A DNA stretch of 64,000 nt, from contig NZ_SNZP01000014.1 in the NCBI RefSeq assembly GCF_004363805.1, positions 1 to 64,000 of the forward strand, written 5' to 3'. Position 1 is the first letter of the stretch, and the number at the start of each line of letters is the position of its first letter. Of the stretch, positions 18,303 to 26,977 are shown one piece after another. Below the pieces are notes generated by a model that was given only the letters and a program-made list of their open reading frames with translations, was not told the origin of the DNA and ran no database searches. A program made the position numbers and the translations under genes. This stretch comes from Paludibacterium purpuratum. GTDB taxonomy: Bacteria; Pseudomonadota; Gammaproteobacteria; Burkholderiales; Chromobacteriaceae.

Positions 18303-18330
18303 TTGACATCTATTTGACATGGGTTATGCA
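18303..18330 (+). promoter_or_regulatory. Candidate sigma-70 promoter of the ABC transporter operon
   Basis: TTGACA at 18303-18308 and TATGCA at 18325-18330 are separated by 16 bases. TTGACAT is repeated inside the spacer. The promoter would give a leader of more than 200 bases. Confidence 0.45.
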
Positions 18331-18512
18331 GTCAATCTCACGGGCAAACGACCTGAGTAGGGCAACATCTCCCTACCGCATTAGAAAAATAAATTCGATA
18401 GACATAGCGTCACATTTATATAACATTCGACCTCGTGAGCTTCCGCACACAGGGAGCCTGCTTTGCCAATAGAGGGCATTAGCCCCGAAGAACGAGTGAA
18501 ATCCACCCCGAT

Positions 18513-18544
18513 ACCCGGCCAGTCGCTTTTGGCGCGGGTTTTTT
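18513..18544 (+). terminator. Terminator-like hairpin in the leader of the ABC operon
   Basis: An imperfect stem ACCCG-GCCA / TGGCGCGGGT is followed by a run of six T. It ends 37 bases before the GTG of the binding-protein gene, so read-through must be controlled or the hairpin is leaky. Confidence 0.55.
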
Positions 18545-18581
18545 CATCGTTGCAGTGAATCTTGTCTCTGAGGAGAAACAA

Positions 18582-19364
18582 GTGAAGAAAACGTTTGCAG
18601 CAGTAGCCGCTCTGGGGCTGATGGCGGTATCCGCCGGCGCATGGGCGAGTCAATGGCAGGAAGTGCGTTTCGGTGTGGACGCCAGTTACGCACCGTTCGA
18701 ATCCAAGGGACCCGACGGCAAGCTGGTCGGCTTCGACATCGATCTCGGCAACGAGATTTGTCATCGCCTGCAAGCCCGGTGTGTGTGGGTGGAAAATGAC
18801 TTCGACGGCATGATTCCGGCACTCAAGGCGAAGAAATTCGACGGCATCCTGTCGTCCATGTCGGTGACCGAAGCCCGTCTGAAGGAAATCGGCTTCTCCA
18901 ACAAGCTGTTCAATACCCCGACCCGTATGGTCGCCAAGGCCGGCGCCGGTCTGATGCCGACCCCCGCTTCGCTCAAGGGCAAGCGCGTGGGCGTCGAGCA
19001 GGGCACCATCCAGGAAGCCTATGCCAAGGCGCACTGGGCGCCCGCCGGCGTAGAAGTTGTGCCGTATAAGGACCAGAACGCGGTGTTGGCCGACCTGCAG
19101 GCCGGCCGTCTGGATGCCTCGCTGCAAGACGCCGTGCAAGCCGACCAAGGCTTCCTGCAGAAGCCGGAAGGTAAGGGCTTCGCCTTCGCCGGCAAAGATC
19201 TTGTCGATGCCAAGACCCTGGGTACCGGCGCCGGGATCGGTCTGCGCAAGGAAGACACCGCGCTGAAGGCCGCGATCGACAAGGCCATCGCCGCCATGCT
19301 CAAGGACGGCACCTACAAGAAAATCGAAAAGAAATACTTCTCCTTCGACGTCTACGGTAAGTAA
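18582..19364 (+). CDS. ABC transporter substrate-binding protein for basic/polar amino acids
   Basis: A 260-residue periplasmic binding protein of the HisJ/ArgT/ArtJ family. It has a signal peptide (MKKTFAAVAALGLM, cut after AWA), then VRFGVDASYAPFESKGPDGKLVGFDIDLG, the family signature. Later features are FDGILSSMSVTEARLKEIGFSNKL, GKRVGVEQGTIQEAYA and the end DGTYKKIEKKYF. GTG 18582 is chosen for its AGGAG site six bases upstream; the upstream GTG 18555 has none. It is the first gene of a four-gene transporter operon. Ligand is probably lysine, arginine, ornithine or histidine; histidine would connect to hdc, but this is only speculation. Confidence 0.9.
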   Translation: MKKTFAAVAALGLMAVSAGAWASQWQEVRFGVDASYAPFESKGPDGKLVGFDIDLGNEICHRLQARCVWVENDFDGMIPALKAKKFDGILSSMSVTEARLKEIGFSNKLFNTPTRMVAKAGAGLMPTPASLKGKRVGVEQGTIQEAYAKAHWAPAGVEVVPYKDQNAVLADLQAGRLDASLQDAVQADQGFLQKPEGKGFAFAGKDLVDAKTLGTGAGIGLRKEDTALKAAIDKAIAAMLKDGTYKKIEKKYFSFDVYGK

Positions 19365-19522
19365 TCGGCCGTGGTGGCCACCGGCGCCTGTGTTGGACCG
19401 GTGGCAAAGCGACCAGCATGATCGGCCTTTCGGCCGTTCATGTCGGTGGCTTGTCTTTTGCGAGCGGGATCAGGATGCGCTAGGTGCCGCGCCGCCATCG
19501 CTATCCTGAGAAAGGGAAGAGC

Positions 19523-20212
19523 ATGTTCTTGTATGGATTCGGTCCCATCATCTGGCAGGGGACCATGGTGACATTGGAGCTGGCGGTATTGTCGCTGCTC
19601 TTGGCGTTTGTCATCGGTCTGTTCGGCGCGGCCGCCAAGTTGTCCAGCAATCCGCTGTTGAGCGCCGTGTCGACCCTCTACACGACGCTGATCCGAGGTG
19701 TGCCGGATTTGGTGTTGATGTTGTTGATCTTCTATAGCCTGCAGATCGGTCTGAACAAGCTGACCGATTGGCAGCATCTGGCGCAGATCGATCTCAATCC
19801 GTTCGCCTCAGGGGTGATTACGCTGGGTTTCATCTACGGTGCCTACTTCACCGAAACCTTGCGCGGTGCCTTCATGGCGGTGCCCGGCGGGCAGATCGAG
19901 GCTGGCCGCGCCTACGGCATGAGCCATTGGCAGGTGTTCCACCGCATCCAGTTCCCGCAGATGATGCGGTTTGCCTTGCCCGGCATTTCGAATAACTGGC
20001 AGGTGATGCTCAAGGCCACCGCGCTGGTGTCCATCATCGGCCTGGCCGACGTGGTCAAGCTGTCGATCGACGCCGGCAAGAGCACCTATAAAGTCTTTTT
20101 CTTCACCACCGTCGCCGGCGTGGTTTACCTGCTGCTGACCACGGTGTCCAACCTGGTTCTGATGTGGCTCGAACGCCGCTATTCGATTGGTGTGCGGGAG
20201 GCCGAACTATGA
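19523..20212 (+). CDS. Amino acid ABC transporter permease (HisQ-like)
   Basis: A 229-residue inner-membrane permease with about five helices and the EAA loop GGQIEAGRAYGMSHWQVFHRIQFPQ, which contacts the ATPase. It opens with LYGFGPIIWQGTMVTLELA, typical of HisQ/ArtQ. ATG 19523 is preceded by AAGGGAAGA. The stop overlaps the start of the next permease as ATGA. The 158 bases before it have no gene and may hold an mRNA processing site that allows high expression of the binding protein. Confidence 0.9.
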   Translation: MFLYGFGPIIWQGTMVTLELAVLSLLLAFVIGLFGAAAKLSSNPLLSAVSTLYTTLIRGVPDLVLMLLIFYSLQIGLNKLTDWQHLAQIDLNPFASGVITLGFIYGAYFTETLRGAFMAVPGGQIEAGRAYGMSHWQVFHRIQFPQMMRFALPGISNNWQVMLKATALVSIIGLADVVKLSIDAGKSTYKVFFFTTVAGVVYLLLTTVSNLVLMWLERRYSIGVREAEL

Positions 20213-20925
20213 TCGACATCATCCAGCAATTCTGGCGCCAGTTCCTGTGGAGCGATGGCTATCACTTGTCCGGGCTCGCCGTGACCATGTGGCTGTTGTC
20301 GCTGTCCATCGCGATGGGCTTTGTCGTTTCGATTCCGCTGGCGGTGGTGCGGGTGTCGAAGGCCAAATGGGCGGCGCGCGCCGTCTGGTTGTTTACCTAC
20401 GTGTTCCGCGGCACGCCGCTGTACGTGCAACTGCTGTTCTTTTATAGCGGCGTCTATAGCCTGGAGGCGGTGCGTAACGTCGACCTGCTCAATGCCTTTT
20501 TCCGCGACGGTTACAACTGCACGATCCTGGCGTTTGCGCTCAATACCTGTGCGTACACCACCGAAATCTTCGCCGGCGCCATCAAGGCGACGCCGTATGG
20601 CGAGATCGAGGCCGGACGCGCCTACGGGATGAGCAAGTTCACGCTGTACCGGCGTGTGATCATCCCCTCCGCCTTGCGCCGTGCACTGCCGGCCTACAGC
20701 AACGAGGTGATTCTGATGTTGCATTCCACCACGGTCGCCTTTACCGCCACCGTGCCGGACATCCTCAAGGTGGCACGCGACGCCAATTCCGCGACCTACG
20801 ACTCGTTCAACGCGTTCGGCCTGGCGGCGCTACTTTACCTGAGCATCACCTTCATTCTGGTCGGCCTGTTCCGTAAGGCCGAAAAGACTTGGCTCGCGCA
20901 CTTGCGCCCGGCCAGCTCTCACTGA
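20209..20925 (+). CDS. Amino acid ABC transporter permease (HisM-like)
   Basis: A 238-residue second permease subunit. It has about five helices, RGTPLYVQLLFFYSG and the EAA loop GEIEAGRAYGMSKFTLYRRVIIP. ATG 20209 shares four bases with the stop of the first permease. Together they form the heterodimeric channel of a HisQMP-type importer. Confidence 0.9.
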   Translation: MIDIIQQFWRQFLWSDGYHLSGLAVTMWLLSLSIAMGFVVSIPLAVVRVSKAKWAARAVWLFTYVFRGTPLYVQLLFFYSGVYSLEAVRNVDLLNAFFRDGYNCTILAFALNTCAYTTEIFAGAIKATPYGEIEAGRAYGMSKFTLYRRVIIPSALRRALPAYSNEVILMLHSTTVAFTATVPDILKVARDANSATYDSFNAFGLAALLYLSITFILVGLFRKAEKTWLAHLRPASSH

Positions 20926-20937
20926 TTGGATTCATCG

Positions 20938-21705
20938 ATGGACAAGTTGATTATTCAGAACATTCACAAGCGCTTCGGCGATCACGAAGTGCTCAAGGGG
21001 ATTTCCCTGACCGCCAAGGCCGGCGACGTGATCAGCATCATCGGCTCCTCGGGTTCGGGCAAGAGTACCTTTCTGCGCTGTATCAACTGCCTGGAGAAGC
21101 CGCACGAAGGCACCATCAGCCTCAACGGCGAGGCGTTGCGCATGCAACGCGCCAAGAGCGGCGAACTGATTCCGGCCGACCACGACCAGTTGCAGAAGAT
21201 GCGTACCCGGCTCGCCATGGTGTTTCAGCACTTCAACCTGTGGGGCCACATGACCGTGCTGGAAAACGTCATCGAGGCACCCGTGCATGTGCTCGGCATG
21301 AGCAAAGCCGAGGCGACCGAGCGGGCGATCAAATACCTGCGCAAGGTTGGTCTGGACGAACGGGCCCAGGGCAAATATCCGGCACACTTGTCCGGCGGCC
21401 AGCAGCAGCGCGTGGCCATCGCGCGCGCACTGGCGATGGAGCCCGAGGTGATGCTGTTCGATGAGCCGACTTCGGCGCTCGACCCGGAGCTGGTGGGCGA
21501 GGTGCTCAAGGTGATGCAGGCGCTGGCCGAGGAAGGCCGTACCATGATCGTGGTGACGCATGAAATGGGCTTCGCCCGGAATGTCTCCAACCACGTGATG
21601 TTCCTGCATCAGGGCTTGGTGGAAGAGCAAGGCTCGCCGGAAGAAGTTTTCGGCAATACCAAGAGCGAACGTCTGAAGGCTTTCCTGTCGGGTAGTCTCA
21701 AATAA
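20938..21705 (+). CDS. Amino acid ABC transporter ATP-binding protein (HisP-like)
   Basis: A 255-residue ATPase. Walker [11 protein letters not shown]-loop [12 protein letters not shown], signature [15 protein letters not shown], Walker [13 protein letters not shown] and the switch histidine in [10 protein letters not shown] are all intact. The insert [20 protein letters not shown] is typical of HisP/ArtP. It ends the operon. ATG 20938 is chosen over a TTG 12 bases upstream. Confidence 0.93.
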   Translation: MDKLIIQNIHKRFGDHEVLKGISLTAKAGDVISIIGSSGSGKSTFLRCINCLEKPHEGTISLNGEALRMQRAKSGELIPADHDQLQKMRTRLAMVFQHFNLWGHMTVLENVIEAPVHVLGMSKAEATERAIKYLRKVGLDERAQGKYPAHLSGGQQQRVAIARALAMEPEVMLFDEPTSALDPELVGEVLKVMQALAEEGRTMIVVTHEMGFARNVSNHVMFLHQGLVEEQGSPEEVFGNTKSERLKAFLSGSLK

Positions 21706-21708
21706 GCC

Positions 21709-21727
21709 GGGGCGGGGCGTCCGCCCC
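21709..21727 (+). terminator. G+C-rich hairpin after the ABC operon
   Basis: A 7-bp stem GGGGCGG/CCGCCCC with a 5-base loop lies between the ABC operon and the convergent deacylase gene. No T-run follows, so it may stop transcription only weakly or in combination with Rho. Confidence 0.45.
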
Positions 21728-21737
21728 GCTGCCCGCG

Positions 21738-22865
21738 TCAGGCCGTCAACAATTTCCCGCTTTTGAACGCTTCGTGGCTCGCCACCTTGGCGATGCCCAT
21801 GCCGGCCGTGGCATAGGTGCGGTGGCTGGTGGCGTACAGCATGCCGGCACGGTTGGCGCGGACCTCGCCGACCTGTTCGCCGATCGGATCGATCACTTCC
21901 GCAATCAGCTCGCCGCACGCCACCTCGCGGCCCGGTTCGGCGTGGTAGACGACCAGGCCGGCCTGCGGTGCGGTGAGGTCCTCCGAGCCTGCCAGCGGTG
22001 TGGCCGGGTAGCGCAGTTCTGGCAGCGGCGGCACCACCTCGTCGATAACGCCGCGCAAGCGCAGGAAATTCAGAATGCCCTCCGCGTCCTGCCGAGCCAG
22101 CGTGTGGTTCACTTCGAACTGACCGCGCAACTCCACGGTGACGGCCAGGCAGCTCATTTCGATGTTGGCCGACTGACCATCGGCGGCCAGCTGTTCGCGC
22201 AGTTGCCACCAGGGCTGGCTGCAGGCCTCGTCGAACGGTTGGTCGCCCGATTCGGTGGCCAGCAGGGTGGCGCAGGCGCCGAGATAGCGTGCCAGCGGCT
22301 CGCATTGCGTCCACAGCGGAGTGCCGGTGTATAGATGCAGCGCGGCGCGGAAGTCGCAGTGCAGATCGAGGACGACGTCGGCATCGGCCGCCAGCGCCAG
22401 GAGTATCCGGCGTAGCGATTGCAACTCGGTTTCCGGCTGCAGCCGGGTCAGATATTGGCGCATGTGTTGGCGGATCAGGGCGGTGTTGGCGGCCGCGTCG
22501 GATCCCAATTGCCCGCGCACATCCATGTCGATCGCATGGTCTAGCGCCGGGTAATGGCGATTGAAGTTCTGGCCGCTTTGCAGCTCGAAGCGGCCCAGCA
22601 GATTCAGGCTTTGGTTTTGGTTCAGCCCGATCGGATTGGCGACCGGCACCAGGACGATCTCGCCCCGGAGCCGTCCGGCGGCTTCCAGTTCCTGTAACTG
22701 GCGTTTCAGATGCCAGGCGACCAGCATGCCGGGCAGCTCGTCGGCGTGCAGGCTGGCTTGGATGTAGGTCTTCTCGCCGTGGCCGGCGGGGCCGAAATGA
22801 AAACTGGCGACCGTGCGCTGACTGCCCAGGCTCGGTGATAGTAATGGATGGTGATGGGTATGCAT
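21738..22865 (-). CDS. Succinylglutamate desuccinylase/aspartoacylase-family zinc hydrolase
   Basis: A 375-residue M14-like deacylase. Zinc ligands are expected in the first strand-loop ASLHADELPG (His and Glu) and the later VLDLHCD; the C-terminal part with GLVVYHAEPGREVACGELIAEV is the biotinyl-like beta domain of this family. Members remove acyl groups from N-acyl amino acids. ATG 22865 has a strong GGGGGAG site. Its place beside a basic amino acid importer (convergent) suggests a substrate of amino acid origin. The TetR gene divergent from it may regulate it. Confidence 0.88.
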   Translation of the reverse strand: MHTHHHPLLSPSLGSQRTVASFHFGPAGHGEKTYIQASLHADELPGMLVAWHLKRQLQELEAAGRLRGEIVLVPVANPIGLNQNQSLNLLGRFELQSGQNFNRHYPALDHAIDMDVRGQLGSDAAANTALIRQHMRQYLTRLQPETELQSLRRILLALAADADVVLDLHCDFRAALHLYTGTPLWTQCEPLARYLGACATLLATESGDQPFDEACSQPWWQLREQLAADGQSANIEMSCLAVTVELRGQFEVNHTLARQDAEGILNFLRLRGVIDEVVPPLPELRYPATPLAGSEDLTAPQAGLVVYHAEPGREVACGELIAEVIDPIGEQVGEVRANRAGMLYATSHRTYATAGMGIAKVASHEAFKSGKLLTA

Positions 22866-23011
22866 GTTTTCTCCCCCTGACGGTTTCCCACTTTTGGTTA
22901 TCTGTTCATGGTATGTCCAGCAAGTGCGATTATGGCAAGGTAAGATGGCATCATGCCGCACATCGACCGATGGTACACTGCCTGCCTTGCCTTCTTCTTT
23001 TCTGTTTTCCC

Positions 23012-23686
23012 ATGCCCAGAAAAGCTCTGACCGACGACCAGCGCCGCGCGCGGCGCGCCACGCTGCTACAGGCCGCCCAAGCGCTGTATCGCCAGTCCGG
23101 CCAATTGCCGACCGTGGCCCAGATCGCCGAGACGGCGGGCGTGGCCAAGGGGAGCGTGTACCTGTCTTTCCGAACCAAGGAGGCGATCTTCATCGCCCTC
23201 TTGGAAGACAGCTTCGAACGTCTGCTCTTTGGATTGACGCCATTGTTGCGCGCCCTGCCGTCCGAACCGGTGGCCGCCGCCGGTCATATCGCGCCGGCGC
23301 TGTCGGACTACTTGGCCGAGCAGCGCGAGCTGCTGTCGTTGGCCGGCATGGGCAATGCGGTACTGGAGCAAAACCTGCCGTTGGCCGAGATGCTGGCGTT
23401 CAAGCGTCGACTGGCGCAGGGGTTGGCGCAGGCCGGCGCCTTATTGGAAGCGCGCGCGCCGCAGTTGCTAGGACGCGGCGCGGCTTTTCTGTTGCAGACC
23501 TGGGGATTATGCGTTGGCTTGTGGCAGGCGCTGGATGCGCATCCAGGGCTGGCCGCATTGCGCGACGAGCCCGATCTTACGATCTTGCGACTCGATTTTC
23601 GCACCGAGCTGCGTCACGCGCTCTACGCCATGTGGCTTGGCGCACTCATGGGTTCACAACCCGTACTTCCTGACTTTATCGAATAG
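23012..23686 (+). CDS. TetR-family transcriptional regulator
   Basis: A 224-residue repressor with the N-terminal helix-turn-helix LPTVAQIAETAGVAKGSVYLSFRTKEAIF and a ligand-binding part that I cannot assign. ATG 23012 starts MPRKALTDDQRR. It is divergent from the deacylase gene, with about 145 bases between, and is the natural candidate to control it. Its last 33 bases overlap the 3' end of dctD on the opposite strand. Confidence 0.88.
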   Translation: MPRKALTDDQRRARRATLLQAAQALYRQSGQLPTVAQIAETAGVAKGSVYLSFRTKEAIFIALLEDSFERLLFGLTPLLRALPSEPVAAAGHIAPALSDYLAEQRELLSLAGMGNAVLEQNLPLAEMLAFKRRLAQGLAQAGALLEARAPQLLGRGAAFLLQTWGLCVGLWQALDAHPGLAALRDEPDLTILRLDFRTELRHALYAMWLGALMGSQPVLPDFIE

Positions 23687-24973
23687 CGTGGTCTTGGGCA
23701 TTTTCAGCGCTTCGCAGGCTCGGCTGAGATTGCCGTCGTGACGGCGCAGCGCCTCGGCGATCAGTACGCGCTCGAAATCCTCCACGCTTTGCGCCAGCGA
23801 CGGCGTGTCGTTGCCGCGCGCTTCCGGCAAGAGCGGCGAGCGGATCCCGAGTGCGAAGCGCTCGGCCACATTGCGCAGCTCGCGCACATTTCCCGGCCAA
23901 TCGTGGCCAAGCAATAGCGCCTGTTCGTCCGGTTCCAGCATCGGCGTCGCGCGGTCGAAGCGGGCACAAGCCTGCAGCAGGAAATGCTCGAACAAGAGCG
24001 GAATGTCTTCGCGGCGTTCGCGTAGCGGCGGGAGCTCCAGCGAGACGACATTCAGGCGGTAGTAGAGGTCGGAGCGGAACTGGCCGGCATCGCTCATGGC
24101 TTTGAGATCGAACTTGGTCGCAGCGACGATGCGGCAGTCGAGCGGTACCGGCGTATTCGAACCCAGGCGCTCGAAGCTGCGCTCCTGCAGCACGCGTAAT
24201 AGCTTGATTTGCTGCGCGATCGGCATACTTTCGATTTCGTCGAACAGTAAGGTGCCGCCGTTGGCGTACTCGAACTTGCCGATACGTTTCTTCTTGGCAT
24301 CGGTAAAGGCATGCGCTTCGTGGCCGAACAATTCGCTTTCGAATAGCGTATCGCTCAGGCCGCCGCAATTGAGCGCCACGAACGGCCGTTCGCTACGCTT
24401 GCTCGCCATGTGCAGGCAGCGGGCCACCAACTCCTTGCCCGAGCCGGTTTCGCCGTGAATCAGCACGTTGGCCGCGGTATCCGCCAAGTCGGCGATCATG
24501 GCGCGGATGCGCGCCATGGCCGGCGAGCGGCCGATCAGGTGCGTCTCCAGCGTGAATTTGCTTTGCAGCTGCTGTTCTAGATTGCGAACCGCCAGTCCCA
24601 GGCGGCGCTGTTCCAGCGCCCGCCGTGCCACATCGACCAGCCGTTCCGGCGAGAACGGTTTCTCCAGGAAATCGTAAGCGCCATCCTTCATGGCCTGTAC
24701 CGCCAGATCGATGTCGCCGTGCCCGGTGATCAGGATGATTGGCAATTCGTCGTCGCGCAGTCGCAATTTTTTCAACAAGGCCATGCCGTCGGTGCCGGGC
24801 AGACGAATATCGCTGATGACGATGCCGGCAAAGCCGTGGGCGACCAGCTGCAACGCTTCCTCGGCGCTGCCGGCGCCCGCCACCGCGATGCCCTCCAATT
24901 CGAAGGCCTGCATGCAGCCGAGCAATACACTGGGATCGTCCTCGACGATGAAGACAGACATACCTTCAAACAT
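23654..24973 (-). CDS. dctD: C4-dicarboxylate response regulator DctD (sigma-54 activator type)
   Basis: A 439-residue NtrC-family protein. Receiver with Asp55 (VISDIRLPGTDG), AAA+ domain with Walker A GETGSGKE and GGTLLFDEIE, and a Fis-type helix-turn-helix at the end (GNLSRACEALKMPKTTLFDKVRKYG). The sigma-54 contact loop, usually GAFTGA, reads HAFTDA. Thr and Phe are kept but both glycines are changed. ATG 24973 is chosen for its GGAGAG site and overlaps dctB by eight bases. With DctB it should switch on dctA in response to C4-dicarboxylates. Confidence 0.9.
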   Translation of the reverse strand: MFEGMSVFIVEDDPSVLLGCMQAFELEGIAVAGAGSAEEALQLVAHGFAGIVISDIRLPGTDGMALLKKLRLRDDELPIILITGHGDIDLAVQAMKDGAYDFLEKPFSPERLVDVARRALEQRRLGLAVRNLEQQLQSKFTLETHLIGRSPAMARIRAMIADLADTAANVLIHGETGSGKELVARCLHMASKRSERPFVALNCGGLSDTLFESELFGHEAHAFTDAKKKRIGKFEYANGGTLLFDEIESMPIAQQIKLLRVLQERSFERLGSNTPVPLDCRIVAATKFDLKAMSDAGQFRSDLYYRLNVVSLELPPLRERREDIPLLFEHFLLQACARFDRATPMLEPDEQALLLGHDWPGNVRELRNVAERFALGIRSPLLPEARGNDTPSLAQSVEDFERVLIAEALRRHDGNLSRACEALKMPKTTLFDKVRKYGL

Positions 24974-26828
24974 GGACAGGCTCTCCGGAGTGTGCGGGCA
25001 GGGTCAGTGTGAAGATCGCCCCGCCATGCGGATGATTGGCCGCCGTCAGCGTGCCGCCGGCTTCGGCGACGATGCTGGCGGATAAAGCCAGGCCCAGGCC
25101 GAGTCCGACCCCGGCGGGCTTGGTGGTGTAAAACGGCTCGAACAGATGCTGCAGGCTTTTGGCCGAAAAACCGTGGCCGTTATCGTGCAAAGTGAGTTCG
25201 ACCCGATTGCCGTCTTGCCGGCTGCGGATGACGATCAGCGCGCCGGGTTGATCTTGCAAGGCATCCAACGCATTGGTCAGCAGGTTGACCAGTACCTGTT
25301 CCAGCCTATTCGGGTCGCAATCGGCCAGTAGACCGGGCGCTTCTTCGCGCCGTACCTCGATGGCACCGTGGCGCAGGCGCTGATCGACCAGGAACAGGGC
25401 GTTGTCGAGCGTGTGTGTCAACGCCGATTGGCCACTGCTGGTTTGCGATTTGTGGGCGAAGGAGCGTAGCGCGCCGGTGATTCGGCCCATGCGCTCGACC
25501 AGTTGCCCGATGGTTTCCAGATTGCCGCTGGCGGTCGCGAGGTTGCCGCGCGCCAGATATTTCACCGTATTGGCCGACAGCGTGGAGAGCGCCGCCAACG
25601 GTTGGTTCAGTTCATGGGCGATCTGCGCCGACAGTTGGCCGACCACCGCCATCTTGCCGGCCTGGATCAGTTCTGCCTGGGTCTGGCGCAGGTGCGCTTC
25701 GGCGCGCGTACGCTCGGCGACTTCCTCCTTCAATTGGCAGTTGGCTGCCAAGAGGTCGGAAGTGCGCTCCTCGACCTTTTGTTCCAGTTGCAGATAGGCG
25801 CGATGCAGCGCCTCGCGTGCCGCCAGCTTGTCGCGCAGCCGGCGCCGGCGTTCATTGAGCAGCACCAGTCCGGTCAGGATCAGGATGGTCAGTACCGCAG
25901 CCAATCCGGCGCGGCTATAGGCTAGGCTATAGGCCGGCGCCAGGCTGATCAGTACCGATAGTTGCCAGTTGCTGCCGGCGAGCGGACGCGTCTGCTCCAG
26001 ATAGCGGTGCAATGCCGAGTCGGCCACACCGGGCGGTGCCTGCCAACGCACCTCGCGGGCATCGCTCGACTGCCGGTGCAGTTCGTCGATTTTCAGCGGC
26101 TTGAGCTTGAAACGGTTGTATTGCCGCGTTTCGTCGAATTTGCGCAGATCGGCGCTCGACAAGCTGCCGAGCGTCGCGAATTTCCACTCCGGGCGCGAGG
26201 CCAGGATCACCACTCTGTTGGCATCGGCGACCCAGACCAGGGCCTTGTTCTGGCTCCAAGTATGTTCGAGATGCGCCAGACTGATCTTGACGACCGCAAC
26301 GCCGATGGCGTTGCCGTCGTCATCCAGCGCTTGCGATAGGTAGTAGCCCGGCTCGTTGCGCGTGGTGCCGATACCGAAAAAGTGGCTGCTCTTGCCGATG
26401 ATGGCTTCTTTGAAATAGGGGCGGAAGGCATCGTTTTCGCCGAGGAAACTGTCCGGCTGCTGCCAGTTGCTGGTGGCGAGCACCTGCCCCTGATTGTTCA
26501 TGATGTAGATGGCCGTCGCGCCGGTGCGCTCGGTCAGGTGTTCCAGGTAGCGGTTGACCTGGCGCTGCAACTCTGGGTCCCGCGGCGTGTGCAACAGACC
26601 GACCACCGCCGGCGACAGGCCGAGCACGCCCGGCAGCCGAGCAAAGCGCTCCATTTCGCTGTCGAGCGTGGCGGCATACAGATCCAGGCGCTGGTTGGCG
26701 CCGTTTTCCAGTTCGGCCAGCGAGGACGACAAGCTAGCTTTGAAGGCCCAGAACGCAAAGCCCGTGACGATGAAGGAAATCAGCGCCAGATACAGGATGG
26801 AACCGGACAAGGAACGACGCTTGGACAT
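24966..26828 (-). CDS. dctB: C4-dicarboxylate sensor histidine kinase DctB
   Basis: A 620-residue sensor kinase. Two membrane helices (about 10-30 and 303-325) enclose a large periplasmic double-Cache domain (AIYIMNNQGQVLATSNW, FFGIGTTRNEPGYYLSQAL), as in DctB. A coiled coil (about 335-390), HisKA with phospho-histidine in LSAQIAHELNQPLAAL, and HATPase_c (LHDNGHGFSAKSL, GLGLGLALSASI) follow. The periplasmic domain binds succinate, fumarate or malate in characterised homologues. It is translated together with dctD. Confidence 0.92.
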   Translation of the reverse strand: MSKRRSLSGSILYLALISFIVTGFAFWAFKASLSSSLAELENGANQRLDLYAATLDSEMERFARLPGVLGLSPAVVGLLHTPRDPELQRQVNRYLEHLTERTGATAIYIMNNQGQVLATSNWQQPDSFLGENDAFRPYFKEAIIGKSSHFFGIGTTRNEPGYYLSQALDDDGNAIGVAVVKISLAHLEHTWSQNKALVWVADANRVVILASRPEWKFATLGSLSSADLRKFDETRQYNRFKLKPLKIDELHRQSSDAREVRWQAPPGVADSALHRYLEQTRPLAGSNWQLSVLISLAPAYSLAYSRAGLAAVLTILILTGLVLLNERRRRLRDKLAAREALHRAYLQLEQKVEERTSDLLAANCQLKEEVAERTRAEAHLRQTQAELIQAGKMAVVGQLSAQIAHELNQPLAALSTLSANTVKYLARGNLATASGNLETIGQLVERMGRITGALRSFAHKSQTSSGQSALTHTLDNALFLVDQRLRHGAIEVRREEAPGLLADCDPNRLEQVLVNLLTNALDALQDQPGALIVIRSRQDGNRVELTLHDNGHGFSAKSLQHLFEPFYTTKPAGVGLGLGLALSASIVAEAGGTLTAANHPHGGAIFTLTLPAHSGEPVHV

Positions 26829-26913
26829 GGGGTCGTAAACACAGAAAAGTAGCTATCCCGGCGAGAATAGTCAGAATGCCTGGGCAAGGCAAACTGCATG
26901 GTCAAGCTTTGGT

Positions 26914-26950
26914 AAATAAAAATGCCGTTCACTCAAACAGTGAACGGCAT
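26914..26950 (-). terminator. Intrinsic terminator of dctA
   Basis: A 12-bp perfect stem ATGCCGTTCACT/AGTGAACGGCAT (26922-26950) with a 5-base loop is followed on the minus strand by a T-rich tail. It lies just after the dctA stop and before dctB's upstream end. Confidence 0.9.
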
Positions 26951-26977
26951 ACGGGCGGATTCCCAATCGATGGGCGA

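Larger units (their letters stand above)
17945..18581. other. Intergenic region and long 5' leader of the ABC transporter operon
   Basis: More than 600 bases without a credible gene; frames starting near 18014 have no ribosome site or recognisable product. The left end holds the copCD promoter region. From about 18300 on it seems to be the promoter and leader of the amino-acid ABC operon. The leader has a small hairpin GGGC-ATTA-GCCC near 18465-18485 and ends in a terminator-like hairpin shortly before the first gene, an arrangement typical of attenuation or riboswitch control. No known riboswitch class was recognised. Confidence 0.45.

Noticed and set aside
18014-18472. Reading frame of 152 codons in the ABC leader
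   Set aside because: No ribosome site, no motifs, and it runs through the candidate promoter and leader.
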